DNA of 64,000 nucleotides from Rhynchospora pubera (GCA_028095005.1 CM051459.1:317318513-317382512), one strand, 5' to 3'. Numbered from the stretch's first letter, positions 22,511 to 35,072 are shown. A program made the numbers and translations. Notes: generated by a model not told the origin, from the letters alone.

Positions 22511-24159
22511 TCTGTGTTTGTATGATGTAATGTATATTTTCTATTTAAAAAATTTATTATAAATGGATATGCGTGACTATATGATAATATATATATATAT
22601 GGAATCCATAATATATCTTTGTTGGATGTTTTTTTATAATAGAAAATATATAATTATATATATCATCCATTATGTATATATATGTTTTTTTTAATCATAT
22701 TGGGAACATAGGATATCATAATTACTTAGGATTATTACTTGTTTCTTTAAGGTCGCAACATAGTTTACCGCTATTCTAATTTCTAACCAGTATGAAACAG
22801 GAAGAAAGAAATTGCATGTCACTTTTTTTGGAAATAAAAAGTCCCCAACTGAACCTTACGGTTTACCTTTCTAGCTAAAAGAGGCAATCAATTGGAATTT
22901 ATATTGACCACTATGGCCGTGTTTGGATGAATAGGGGTGTCAACGGCAACCGTTTCGCCGTTATGCCGTCACGTTAACGGTAAGTGGAACGGTAAGTGGC
23001 AGCGAAAATTGTGACGTTTCGATAATGGAACGGCAAACGGAATGGGTAGTGGAATGGAATAGCACATGCCGTTTATTGAAATCGTATATTTTATACTTGC
23101 CGTTTAGCGAAATGGTAAATGGAACCGCAAACGGAACACCGAAATTGTGCCGTTTCATTTGTGGCACGGCAAACGGAACAGCCTGTTCCGTTACCACATA
23201 CCACGTTTGACAGCCCTATGGATGAAGTCTGGGAATAAGGGAATAAGAGAATAAATTTATTATAAACAATCTAAATTCTTCACAAAGTTACACACTTTCC
23301 AATATTTCTTCCCACTTTTTTTCTTATTTCTCTTCACAAAGTGAATATTATGGTAATGAGTCCTATTCAGATGACAATGATGACGATTATACAGCAAGCG
23401 ATTAGAAAATATTTAAAAAGTTATGGAAAAGAAATAACAAATGGTACGCCATATATGCATGTTAGCTCATTTTCATTATCATTATACCACTGCACCGTGG
23501 CCTCTATGGGACCAAATTGAAGAGCTTGATCTCCCTCCATGTCTGCTTGCCAGGGAAATAGATTTTTAAAATTATTTGGTACTTTGGAAAAAGGACCTAG
23601 TTTGCAGTTGTGTTTAGATTAAAGGTGACTAAATTGGAAGCAAAGGAAAAAAATATCCAAATTAAGCCTTAAACAATTGATTTAGGAAAGTTTAGCATTC
23701 GCTTTAAATATTTCTTGCATTTTCTGAACCTTCGAACCTGTAAACATTGATCTAGGAGCTGCATAGAGCAAGCGGCAAAGAACCTCAAATGCTGTTAATT
23801 AATTAACCTTTAATTCATGGATTGTTGATGTAAATAGGAAAGTATGTGGTGTCTGGTTAATTTGCATTGACGAATGTAAGCATACAACATGAAGGGATTT
23901 CAAGCACATTGTTTCAACTTTCAAATGTGGAGATGCGGCTGATGATTTGGTGAAAATGTCATGTGGATGATATTGTACTACTAGAGGTCACAGAATCATT
24001 GGTCCTTTTTATTTGTCATTTTTTCCTTTCGTTTCGGAGGTGAATTTAAAATTAATCTCGTTGTTTTGTATTTCTCTTTTTGAAGGCTTTACATTTTGAT
24101 TAGGTTGTGGCAATGTGTATTTCATTTTGTTTCTGCTACTAAGAGAACCCAAGTTAAGT
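22511..24159. other. AT-rich intergenic region downstream of the resistance-gene relic
   Basis: Apart from the hAT MITE at 22932-23218 I see no gene. The hAT MITE landed in an older MITE-like stretch (GTGTTTGGATGA...GGGAATAAGGGAATAAG, to about 23300) of the GTTTGGAT family found at 38.6, 54.8, 55.6 and 57.1 kb. AT-rich palindromic runs lie at 22570-22690. Confidence 0.5.
22932..23218. mobile_element. hAT-type MITE (TAGGGGTGTCAA termini)
   Basis: It is flanked by the 8-bp TSD TGGATGAA (22924-22931 and 23219-23226). The left end is TAGGGGTGTCAACGGCAACC and the inverted right end is TAGGGCTGTCAAACGTGG. The 287-bp interior is full of short GGAACGG/CCGTTCC-like repeats. It shares this build with the elements at 39661-39978 and 58823-60169. 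Confidence 0.92.
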
Positions 24160-24700
24160 TGCTTGGACTCGGAAAAGAGCACCCTTGATTCAGAATCAAC
24201 GGTGCAGATTGGATAGTGGTGCGGATCGATGACGTGGTATGTTTGGCGCAGTCTGGGTTTGTTTGTTTCATCATATGACGTGCGTTCGGAGTTGTGATTA
24301 CAGTAAAACGGTCTATGTACACTGGCCGATACGAGCCTCGTTCTAAATTTTGGGCTAGCCTAAATGTTGCTATATATAAAAGGATTTTGTAATAACTGCT
24401 ACTACTGGGCTTTTTGCTACTCAAATTGAACATGAAACAGGTTAGTTTTGCGGTTTTGCGTTTATCTGGAGCGGACGCGTCTCTCTTTTACTTTTTTCCT
24501 CGATGCGCCTTTTTTTTTTTTCCCTTTTTACAATTTCGTTTCCTTTAACTTACTTTATTATATTAAAATAAAACTGAAGTATCCTTTCAGAAAATTTTAT
24601 AGTTATTTTTTAGATCGAAAGAAAGTAGCAATATAAATTCTATCATGCCAACGAATACAATTTACATATGGCGCGTTTCATATGCACGCACAATTAATGA
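24160..24700. repeat. Orphan copy of the histone H4 upstream region
   Basis: In the same orientation as 3060-3790, this stretch carries CACCCTTGATT, AATCAACGGTG and, read on the minus strand, CCACGTCATCGATCCGC (24221-24237). That is an even closer match to the histone Type I element than the one at the real H4. A distal block AAAATAAAACTGAAGTAT...TTTCAGAAAAT follows. No H4 coding sequence or H4-type TATA box lies on its gene-proximal side. Confidence 0.7.
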
Positions 24701-25849
24701 AATAATTTTATAATTCGAGTATGTTTGGATTAATTTTTTAATCTAAATTAAAAGTTAATTGAAATAACCTCTTATTTTTTTACATCCAAAAACACCCGTA
24801 CCCTATATGTATAATATATGCAAGGCATTAAAATAATTCAGAAACGATCACAATTTTCCTGAGAAAACTTGTTTTGCACAATGTTCTGTAGAGTTTCAAT
24901 ATAACATCTCGTACTTGTTTGGATTGTTGTCTACTTTCCACTTCACCCGTTAACGGTATTTCCATTATCTCCATCATCCCCTTGTTATCCAGCGTCTATC
25001 ATTTCTAGCGACGCGTACGCTGCAACTAACTCCTCTCTCTTCCTCCTCTCGCGTACGCTGTCCCCCTCCCCTCCCTCCCTCCTCTCTCCTGCGTACGTTG
25101 TCCCCCCCCCCCCCAGCCCTCCCCCTACCGCGTACATTATAGTTATATATATTAACTTTAACAGTTACGATATTACTTTCAATATTTAAATATACTAACT
25201 TCAACAATTACGATATTAACTTCAACATTTAATATATATAACTGTTATAGTTATAATGTTATATATATTAAATTCAACAGTTACGATCACTGCGCCATAT
25301 TATTTTTTTAGTACCGGTTTATTATGAATCTTTAGTACCGGTTTTGCAGTGGTACTAATAATAGGGGGTGCTAAAGATATTTAAAAACCGGTACTAAATA
25401 GGCGGTACTGAAGACAGGGCCCAATTTGCGGGGGAAACCAGCAGCTAACATTAGTACCGGTTTTTTAATAAAAATCGGTACTAAAAATAATACTTTTAGT
25501 ACCGGTTTTTAAATAAAAACCGGTACTAATGTTAGCAAACTGTTTTATTTTAAAAATTTAAAAAATTTTGGTATCATTAGTACCGGTTTTTAGTCTAAAA
25601 ACCGGTACTAAATATCTCTTCAGTACCGGTTTATTATTAAAAACCGGTACTAATAATAATCAATATAAAAAAAAATATTTTTGTTTCTGGGGCTAGCGCC
25701 ATTTTTGCTAGCCATCAAATAAGAATACCGATATGTACCAGCAATTTACATATCACATGCATCATACACACAATAATAATTATCAAATCACATGCAAATT
25801 AACATTTATCATAACATCTAATATATTAATATCACAAATTTTGTAGTCA

Positions 25850-28800
25850 TCAATTATTAGCACCTAAATATCCAAGTAAAAAGCCGAACCACTCATTTAC
25901 AGTAAAATTAATCTCGTCCTCGCTATAACGCTTCCCCATAGGTTGCAAAAACTGCATTTTATTGGCATTTCATATAGTTAGTAACCTATGAACTCTAAAC
26001 TCCACAATATAATATACATTAAACTCTAAATTATAAACCTTAAAACATTTTCATATATATACATTAAGGTTAATTAAACTTAATCCATACCGATGGTAGG
26101 TCCGGATGTAGCGTGCAGTGATCAAGGATCTTGCGTAGCGAAGTCATCGCATAAAAGCCGCAATCTGTATTGTTTGGTTGTCGTGGACTCTACAAGAACA
26201 TAAAATAATACTATTAAGTTTAAATTAAATAAATTACGAAATTGTTGAAACTGCATATATTAGTATTGAACTATGTACGGGAATCATTTGAACTTCAAAC
26301 TTGGGAACTTGGACCAATCTTGACAGAGCTCTGCAAAATTAAATATAAAATTATGAAAATTCATTTCTAAATATTAGTATATAACTAAACAATGCATACA
26401 CGCATTATATATATATATATGTTAAGTCTAAACTTACTGATCGTATTTTCGTAGAATTGGAGATTGGTAGCCTTCGTTCGATTGGAGTGAATCTACTATC
26501 CACATCTTTCGTGTCGAGAGTTTTGCGATAATAATCACAAAATGCGACCTGTAATTACATACATATTATCTCTTTGTTGGTGAAATTAACATTAAACTGT
26601 ACATTCATAATAAAAGATAAAGTCAGAATTAGAGATTTTATAACTAACCGATTATGATGCACTAAAACATGGTAGGGATCCCTTTTAGCATACTTCTTCA
26701 GAAGATTCGCTATGTATCGTACAGTTCCGAGCTCATCTTGCATTACATCCCGACCCGAGCATCTTTCCGGATCCCAAAATATCCACTTCTTCATCAAAGT
26801 ATCAGCACAATATTGCCTGCACCGCCTAAATGTTGTATGTACAATGTTTAGGGTTTAGGGTTTTAATTTATTAGACATATCATATAACCAATGATCAATT
26901 GTTGTAAAGTTAAGAAAGTACTTACAAGATCCAAAGTTTAATCACTTGAACGAAGAGTTCATTCCTACTGAAGACATGGCGGATGTCTTTAAATTCGAGG
27001 ATGAAGGTCTTCACATCTTGAAATTCGAAATCAGCAGGAATATCGGCGAATTCAGTCACTGATTTGTCGAACATCCTCATATAGTCGTGCATTCTCTTTG
27101 CGTGAGGCCCAATCTGTGCCAACTTCTCATCAGGGACGAACGGATCGTGCAATTGAATGTCCTCCTCCGCAAAAAACTGATCCACACTCTCCTCTTCATC
27201 TTCATCACCCTCTTGCACCTTCTCCTTTCCCTTATCTTGCGGAGGAATATGTGGAGTTTGTTTCGTCATTTTCCTCACTTGCTCCTATAAAATCCACATT
27301 AGTCATCAAAACGATATATTTCTCATTTTTTAATATAGCAGTATATATAATAATTAGAACTTTGGAAAATTTATAATTGAAATCAAGATTTACCAGTTTT
27401 GTCAAGTCATAATCTACCATATGACCCGGCCATCTTAGAAATGAACCTTGGAGAACACCAAGCTGATCATCTGCGTTAGGAGGTGGAAAAGGTACTATCA
27501 CGTGTCTGGCACTATCGAAAACTTCTAAGATTTGTACCTTCACCTCCCCTATGCCAACTGGTTGTCCATGGACTATCTCAGAAACCTGTGCAAACACCAT
27601 AGCTCTAGCTACATACACAGGCGTCCCAGATATCCCTGGTAGGAGCAGCAAGGCTTCGACAGGCCCCTGTATTAACGAATTAGAAATCCTAAATACTATA
27701 TGAGGGCAAAAGCAATTAATATCTATCATAAGCTAGGTGTAATTAAGAACCTGATAAGTAGATGGAGGAATCGGATGCGGTTGATTGTTGCTACCCTGTG
27801 ATAGCATAATCATGGCTTGTTGAAAAATTGGATCGTAGGTCTGCGGTGACTGGACTTGCGAGAACTGTTGCATTCGCCTGTTCCATTCCTCATCCATTCG
27901 GGCCTTGAATTCCTCATCCATTCGTCTTTTCACTTCCTCTTGCACCATCCGATCAACCTCCTCTTTGCTAAACCCCTTGTTTGATTTTCTTGTACCACTA
28001 CCGTACACCTGCTTCACGCCTGAGAACACCGGATATCCTCTCAACCGTCCAGAATGCTCTGGTGTACCGATCGCAGAAGTCAAGATATCATTTTGACGAA
28101 CCGGTTGAACTTCCCCTGACTTAACTAGAGCAACCTATCACAAAAAAATTTAAAGTTAAACAAAATTGAACTCATTGAATTCACAAAATAAAGTTATTTG
28201 AGTTGTTACACTTACTGCTTTGTCGACCACCTCGGCAGCCCTAGGATTTTTAACAACAAGTTCACCGGTAGCTTCATCCGTTACTGCACGTGCTCTACTC
28301 CAACTGTACGTCCTGTCATCCATATCCTTGGTAATAACCGATGACGCACCATGTACCTTTTCTCCTTCTTTCCATCTAGATTCAGCACTTATATAACCGC
28401 CTGATCCCAGTCAGTGGGGCATGTCCCTTTTTGCTGCATTTTGACGGCCTTGCATACTCATTTTCTAGTAGCAGATTCAAAAGACTTGTTAGTATAAACA
28501 AAAAAAAAACTAAGCAATTAAGTAAAAGCGAAAGATACTCATTTTCATACCTTAAACTTCTCGCTGGAATGATACTCTTGCATTGCCTCAAATTCTTCTT
28601 TCGAGATGTTCTGTACATCCCATGGTGAGGGTGCACCTTCCTTTGGGTTCTCCAAGTAAGCCTTATTCTGATATGACCAAAAAGACATGTTATAATTAAA
28701 ATTGATGCTAAATCAATCGTTTATAAATGAACATGTATTATAGAGGAAATTCTCTCACCAATCGAATTTTCCAATGTCTCCAAGACTCGTTACAGTTACG

Positions 28801-29237
28801 TAGAATCTTCTTCTTAACATCCAGTGGTAAGTCATCCGGAAGTTTCCAATCCTGTGCTATTTGTTTGTACAAATTTTTTTTCAACTCATTTGGCACCGCA
28901 ATCCAATTAGGATAACTGCATTCATTTCATTTGTATAAGTGCATTAATACTATAATCAAATGATAATTCATATCTCAAATTCATATTAATACCTGCAAGG
29001 AATCATATCTCTTGTTTTTGAAGCACACCAATTTGTGAATGCCTTTGCATTTTCGCCAATCGGCTTGCATTTCTCGTTAAACTCGACTTTCATGTCCTGT
29101 CCAGCAGCTATCTTTTTGCGTGTCTTCAAACACTTAGCCGTTGATCTTTTTCCCCTTTTGTTACTAACAATAATCTCCTCTTCCGAACTCGAGTCATTCG
29201 GGTTCATCCCGGGATCCTGATCATTTCTGTCCGACAT
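25850..29237 (-). CDS. CACTA partner protein: plant-transposase domain, coiled coil, Ulp1-type (C48) protease; one internal stop
   Basis: Twelve exons by eye: 29237-28993, 28915-28759, 28667-28551, 28464-28216, 28134-27751, 27666-27394, 27284-26926, 26825-26649, 26548-26438, 26330-26279, 26189-26091 and 25951-25850. They total 2,325 bases, a multiple of three. The N-terminal part resembles the Ptta/En/Spm plant transposase family (NWIAVPNELKKNLYKQIAQ). DILTSAIGTPEHSGRLRG is typical of CACTA partner proteins and is followed by a charged coiled coil. A middle region with FPPPNADDQLGVLQGSFLRW resembles DUF8039. The C-terminal Ulp1 domain shows SHFVIII (catalytic His), WIVDSL (Asp) and QPNNTDCGFYAM (Gln and Cys). 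An in-frame TGA in exon 4 (plus-strand 28411-28413) breaks this copy. Confidence 0.85.
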
Positions 29238-29563
29238 TGCTGTAATTTAAAATCCAAGTTACATACCACAACTTACATGCACAAAGTCAAACACATAACA
29301 CAAAAATTAATAGAGCTCAAATTAAAATAATTCACAATTCAATCTCAAATAACATTAGAAATGAAAATTAATAGCAAGCTCAATCTCAAATAACATAATA
29401 ATAGATAAAATAACATAGTACTAATCCAAGGAAAGGTTCATATAATTGGATCACCAAGGAATACAACAAAATAACATAGTACTAATCCAAACATAAACAC
29501 TAAAGTTCACTTAAACATAAACACTAAGTTCACTTAATCCAAACACAAACATAAACACTAAGT

Positions 29564-29806
29564 TCACTTATTGTCATCAGTATTTTCTTCTCTAATTTCT
29601 GTGTATGGTGCCACAAACTTATCAATTAAAAACTTGAAAAATATTGCAGCCTCTTCATAATTCGGCTTCTTGGCCTCGTTTTGGTTAGGCTGGTTTTGAG
29701 ATGCCTGATTTTGAGAGGCTGGGTTGGAACGAACGTTTCGCCTAACATAAACTCGTTCGATGGATTTTTTCGCATTTTGGTTGCTTCCTTCACCTTTCTC
29801 CATCAC
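29564..29806 (-). CDS. Small hypothetical protein inside the CACTA element (copy 1)
   Basis: An 80-codon frame starts MMEKGEGSNQNAKKSIERVY and is rich in Asn, Gln and charged residues. Its opening resembles the frame at 30056-30388, so the two look like duplicates. It may be an extra exon or an upstream frame of the neighbouring CACTA gene; there is no known domain. I cannot tell whether it is translated. Confidence 0.35.
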   Translation of the reverse strand: MMEKGEGSNQNAKKSIERVYVRRNVRSNPASQNQASQNQPNQNEAKKPNYEEAAIFFKFLIDKFVAPYTEIREENTDDNK

Positions 29807-30055
29807 TACCTAATTAAAACACCATATATAATTTATTTAGATGATAATTAAAGCATATATTCAATCATGGATAGTTAATCAATTCATACACAATAATAAT
29901 AATTTATATAATAATTAAAACATTATAACATAGATATAGATAAAACCAAATAACATTTTCCAAACTTAAGGTTCATACAAATTAAGGTTCAAATTAACAT
30001 AGATAATAATTAAAACAACAATTCAAACACTTAAACGCTAAATTAAACCCTAAAT

Positions 30056-30388
30056 TCACTCCTTCTTTTCTTCCTCTATCTCCTCTGGCTCCTCCTCTGG
30101 CATCTCCTCTGGGACCTCCTCCCAATCTGCAGGAGTCCGTCCGCAACCGACTGGAAAACGCCTCACAGCAGATACAGACCTCCTAGGGAGAGGCTTATCT
30201 CGCATCCACTGAGGCACGTATCTCTGACGAGTGACATCAAACTCTACCTTGGTGTCCGTCTTCGTCTCCGTCTCCGTCTCCTTCTTGGTCTTTTTCTCCT
30301 TCTTCTTGTCTTTTTGTCGGACATAAACTTGTTCAACGGGTTTTTTCCCCTTATTCCCATTTGGGTTGCTTCCTTCCGATTTGTCCAT
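30056..30388 (-). CDS. Small hypothetical protein inside the CACTA element (copy 2)
   Basis: A 110-codon frame begins MDKSEGSNPNGNKGKKPVEQ, then has a Lys/Glu/Thr-rich stretch, YVPQWMRDKPLPRRS and a strongly acidic C-terminus with repeated PEE. The start resembles the frame at 29564-29806. Upstream (30660-31200) is a GA-rich stretch that could be a 5' untranslated region. The function is unknown. Confidence 0.35.
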   Translation of the reverse strand: MDKSEGSNPNGNKGKKPVEQVYVRQKDKKKEKKTKKETETETKTDTKVEFDVTRQRYVPQWMRDKPLPRRSVSAVRRFPVGCGRTPADWEEVPEEMPEEEPEEIEEEKKE

Positions 30389-31249
30389 TACTACCTTTTA
30401 ATTAATATATACACATTTAATTTATATACACATTTAATTTACAGTTCAATTTCAACACAAATTAATCAATTCCATTCCACACATTAATTCCTAGCACAAT
30501 TGAAACACAAAACAATTCCAACAGCCCCAGAATTTTAGTCCAACAGCCCCGAAATTAACCCAAAACAGCCCCAAAACAGTTCAATTTCAGCCTAATCAAT
30601 TCAGTCCAAACCCAAACCCAATCACATACAATCACAATTATCAATCAATCAATTTCTTAGGGAGAGAGAGAGGGGCTGTCACTGTAATCTAAATTCTCAA
30701 TTCTCAATTCTCAATTAATCTAATCAATTTCTAATCATCAATCACAAATGCAAATAGAAAGAGAGAGATAGAGAGAGATGATACCTTCTTAGGGAGAGAG
30801 AGAGGGAGGTGTTGTCACTGTCGCGGTCGCTGCCGTCGGCTCTTGGCTGTCGCGGTCGAGAGAGAGAGGGAGGTGCTGTCGGAGAGACGAAGAGAGGGGC
30901 TGTCGGCCGTCGGCTGTGGAAGGGAGAGAGAGAGCATGTGAGTGAGAAGGAGAGAGAGCATCTGAGTGAGAAGGAGAGAGAGCAGAGAGAGGAAGAGAGT
31001 GGGGGAGAGAGAGAAAAAGAGAGAGCTAGGTAGAGAGAGGAGACTTACCTCCTGTCGATAGAGGAGGAGAAGAAGAGGAGCGTCGTCGGCGAGAGAGAGC
31101 GTCGTCGTCGGCGAGACAGAGAGTAAGAGAGTAAGGTAGCTAGGGTTTTTAGAGATAGAGAGAGATGAGTGCGCGAGAGATCTGTTTCGGACGAGAGGAA
31201 GGAGGAAGGGTTTTGGGGGGGGGGGTTATATATTAAAAAAAATAGGGTT

Positions 31250-31475
31250 TGGTCTTTAGTACCGGTTTTTTGTCTAAAAACCGGTACTAAAGATCGTGAC
31301 GTTTTAAATTCACATGATCTTTAGTACCGGTTTTTAGATAAAAACCGGTACTAAAGATATTCTCCAATTTTGTCCGTTTAGGTGGGACCCACCTTTACAA
31401 ATATATTACTTTTTCTTTTAAATTAATTGTTGATCTTTAGTACCGGTTTTTAGTCAAAAAACCGGTACTAAAGAT
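31250..31475. repeat. Internal copies of the CACTA sub-terminal palindromes
   Basis: Three units of the form CTTTAGTACCGGTTTTT...AAAAACCGGTACTAAAGAT lie between the two CACTA genes, about 5 to 6 kb from either end. Elsewhere these units are confined to the element termini. Confidence 0.85.
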
Positions 31476-31595
31476 AAATTCGAATTCTGGCCCCATTTTT
31501 TTTGTATTTGATTATAAAATTACAAATATGAATTGAAAATATCATTCTAATAACAAATGAGATAATCTTTTCAAATATTTATTACAAATTCGAAT

Positions 31596-34500
31596 TCATT
31601 TATTTTTTGGTGACTTCGGTCGATCTACCCACACGCCTTCTTCCTGATTGGAACGCAAATTACTTGCTAACTCTTCAATTGGTTGCGGTGTCCCATCGAT
31701 ACCTGTGAACATAATAAGTATATTGGAACGCAAATTACTTGCTAACTCTTCAATTGGAACGCGAATTGTTCATATTAATTCTGTAAATTTTTTTCTACAG
31801 ATTTAAAATTAATTATATATACCTGTGGAGAATGGTGCTATTTCATCAAATTGATCATATTCTTCTTCGTCCACGACATCTTCAACGCCAACGATGCGTC
31901 TTTTTCCGGGAAGTACCACATGTCGTCCCTTGTCAGCCGGGTCAGCAATATAAAAAACTTGCATTGCTTGTTTGTTTGCAAGTATGAAAGGATCATCGGA
32001 ATATCCCAATTTTTTTAAATCAACGGTTACAAATCCGTTTTTATCAGTCTTCACGCCGCTTTTGAGCACCCATTTACATTCAAACACTGCTATTTTAAAT
32101 GCATTATAATCAAATTCCCAAATTTCTTCAATCCAACCATAATACGGCTCCGATGATGTTCCATCACTTGATATGGCTACTATTGTAACTCCGCTGTTTT
32201 GTACTGTGCTTTTTCCATCTTGTTTTTTTGTATACCAGGTGAAACCATTCAGGTCGTAACCTTGATAAGTGTGCACATTGGCGTTGGGACCTTTGGCAAG
32301 ACATTTCACCGTTTCATTTGAAGGTCGGGACAGTGAGACCTTGTTTCTGAACCATTTCACAAAACTTTTGTTGTGTTCCTTGGTGATCCAATTTTCTGAT
32401 CTCTGAGGATTCTGCTCTCGCAACTCGGCTATGTGTTCATTAACATAAGGAGACACAACAGCGACTTGTTGCAGAATTTTAAGATGAGCTTTTTCTCTCT
32501 TTGCAAGGTCCATTGTAATTACTTTCATACCAATTATGCTTTTCCCTAAGAGCCTACCTTCGTGTCTATTTTTGGGCAGGCCAATAGGTTGAACTCCATC
32601 TAGATAATCATTATAAAAATCAATAATCTCTTCTGCAACATATCCTTCAATTATGCTTCCTTCTGGTCGAGATCTGCTTCGAACTAACCCTTTCAACTGA
32701 CCCATTGCTCTTTCAAAAGGGTACATGTACCGCAAAAATATCGGACCGCACTGTTTTATTTCTCTGACTAAATGAATGGTCAAATGCACCATTACAACGA
32801 AGAACGAGGGGGGAAAGTGCATTTCCAACTCACATATGGTCTGAACCGCATCAGTTTCCAACTGAGTAAGTTTTTCAGGATCGATCATTTTAGAGCAGAT
32901 TTTATTGAAGAAGAAACACAACTTAGTGATAGAATTTCGAACTTCTTCTTTAAAACATGCTCGGATTGCAACCGGAAGCAACTGGGTTAACAACACGTGA
33001 TAATCGTGTGACTTCATTCCAATCAATTTCATATCCTTTGTAGATACCTTTCGTGAAATATTGGAGGAATAACCAGTTGGAACCCTAATAGACCTCAAAC
33101 ACTCCAACAAACTGAGTTTCTCTTTCTTAGTTAAAGTATAAACAGCATTAGGTAACCAATCCCGTTTCTTACTATTGTCTTCCTTTGCAGCTAGTTCCAG
33201 TCGAATTCCCATTTCTATCATGTCTTTTCTCACATTAACATTATCCACTTTTCCTTGAGGATTTAAAATCAAAGTAACCAGATTTTCACAAATGTTCTTG
33301 ATTATATGCATCGCATCCAAACAATGTCTGACATCCAGATAAGTCCAGTATTCAAGGTCCCAGAATATAGACTTCTTCTTCCAAGAACTCTCTTCTGGAA
33401 TTCTATTCACAAATGGTTTCCCCAACTGAATTTTAAGATCCTTAACACTTTCATAAGTCTGTCTTCCAGATTTTGGTATAGGTGCCCGGCGGGTTTCGGT
33501 GTTGCCATCAAATTTGTTCCTATAAGGTGCCCGACAGTATGGGTGATGACGGCTTAGAAATCTACGGTGTCCCAAATAGACTGTTTTTCTACAATTCGAT
33601 AGCCATATCGAATGTGTTTCCTCCATGCAAACAGGACATGCCTTTTCTCCTTTGTTCCTATAACCCGACAAGTTCCCGTACGCGGGAAAGTCATTAATTG
33701 TGCAAAATATCATCGCACGTAAGGTGAAATGATTTCTGGAATGCGCATCAAAGACCTTCACTCCGTCCTTCCACAACCTATCAAGGTCCTCTATTAACGA
33801 AGCCAAGTAGACATCTATATCGTTTCCGGGTTGTTTTGGACCAGAAATGAGCAACGGCATCATAAGATATTTTCTTTTCATGCATAACCAGGGAGGAAGG
33901 TTGTAAATAACCAACAAAACTGGCCAGACACTTCGGTTGGTACTCATGAGACCGTAAGGATTCATTCCGTCCGTGCACAATCCCAATCTCAAATTTCTAG
34001 ACTCGCTGCCAAACTCAATAAAATGACTGTCTATGTTGTTCCACTGGGGTGAGTCTGCTGGATGTCTAAGCTTTCCATCTTTCTTTCTGCCTTCTGCATG
34101 CCACCTCAACAGTTTAGCATCTTTTGAATTACTAAAAAGACGCTCAAACCTTTGTATTATAGGTAGATACCACAATGTTTTCGCAGCTGGTTTCTTCTTC
34201 CATGGACTATCTTCTTCGTCATCCAAATCACCGTCCCTTTGTCTATACCGGGATGCATTACACTTTGGACATTTCTGGAGGTTCTCATACTCATTTCGAA
34301 ACAATATACAATCATTCGGACATGCTGCAATTTTCACTATATCTAATTTCAAAGGACATAATAATTTTTTGGCCTTATAAGTTGTATCTGGCAATGTATT
34401 GTCTGCTGGAAGCATTTCTCGCAAAAGACCGAGCAAAGATGTGAAACTCTTATCGCTCCAATTGTTTTTAGCTTTCAAGTTATATAACTTAAAAACAGTT

Positions 34501-35072
34501 TTTATTTTTGAGAATTTATCTTCATTGCAACCAGGATATAAGGGTATATGAGAGTTTTCATCCAACTTTTGAAACACATCAGGAACATCATCAATAAAAT
34601 CATTGGGTAATTCATTCATCATTTCATCCAAATCATTTTCTCTAATGTCATCATTATATTGTGGTTCACTTAAATTTTCTATATGATCATCACCCACTAT
34701 TACATTATCCTCTATATCATGCCCCCAATCATTTTGTATAATATTTTCAAAATCATCAAATACATTAATATTGCTCCTTCCAGCATCTAAATTTTCTTCC
34801 AATTTTTCTCCATGTGAAACCCAACGGAGGTATTTTGGTGTTGTCATCCATCCACGCTGAATCAGATGTGATCTAATCACTTTACTATCTTGTCTCTCAA
34901 AGTTCAGACAGTGTTTACAAGGACATAAAATTCTGGGCTTTCCAGTCAACTTTCGATGTTCTTCTGCACATTTTATGAACTCATCAACAAGTCCAACAAA
35001 TTCATCTGATATTCTTGAATAGTCAAACATGTACTTCTCCCTCAGATCCATCTGTATATATCCAAAAGCCAA
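31596..35072 (-). CDS. CACTA tnp2-like transposase, intact
   Basis: This is the catalytic transposase of En/Spm-type elements, which binds the element ends and excises it. Exon 1 (35072-31823) encodes nearly all of the protein without a stop. A second short exon (31702-31596) adds GIDGTPQPIEELASNLRSNQ to a stop, with GT-AG borders. In order there is a transposase-associated domain with CPCKHCLNF and a Cys pair (residues about 15-90), and a tnp2 core (about 290-520) with LWYLPIIQRFERLF, LRWHAEG and CTDGMNPYG. A DUF4218-like region has MHFPPSFF and YMYPFERAMG. A DUF4216-like C-terminus has YYGWIEEIWE. The start shown is the first Met; MDLREKYMF seven codons later is an alternative. It lies next to the right terminus and should be transcribed from there. 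Confidence 0.95.

Noticed and set aside
24440..24640. A gene driven by the TATA-like CTATATATAAAAGG near 24369 on the plus strand
   Set aside because: The following 62-codon frame is low-complexity Phe-rich sequence from an AT-rich stretch that itself belongs to the duplicated H4 upstream region.
24974..25207. Arg/Gly-rich minus-strand frame as a protein
   Set aside because: It is a translation of the GC-rich C-run arm of the fold-back element, not a gene.
26845..26865. TTTAGGGTTTAGGG as an interstitial telomere repeat
   Set aside because: Only two units, inside an intron of the CACTA partner gene; short telo-boxes of this kind are common by chance in plants.
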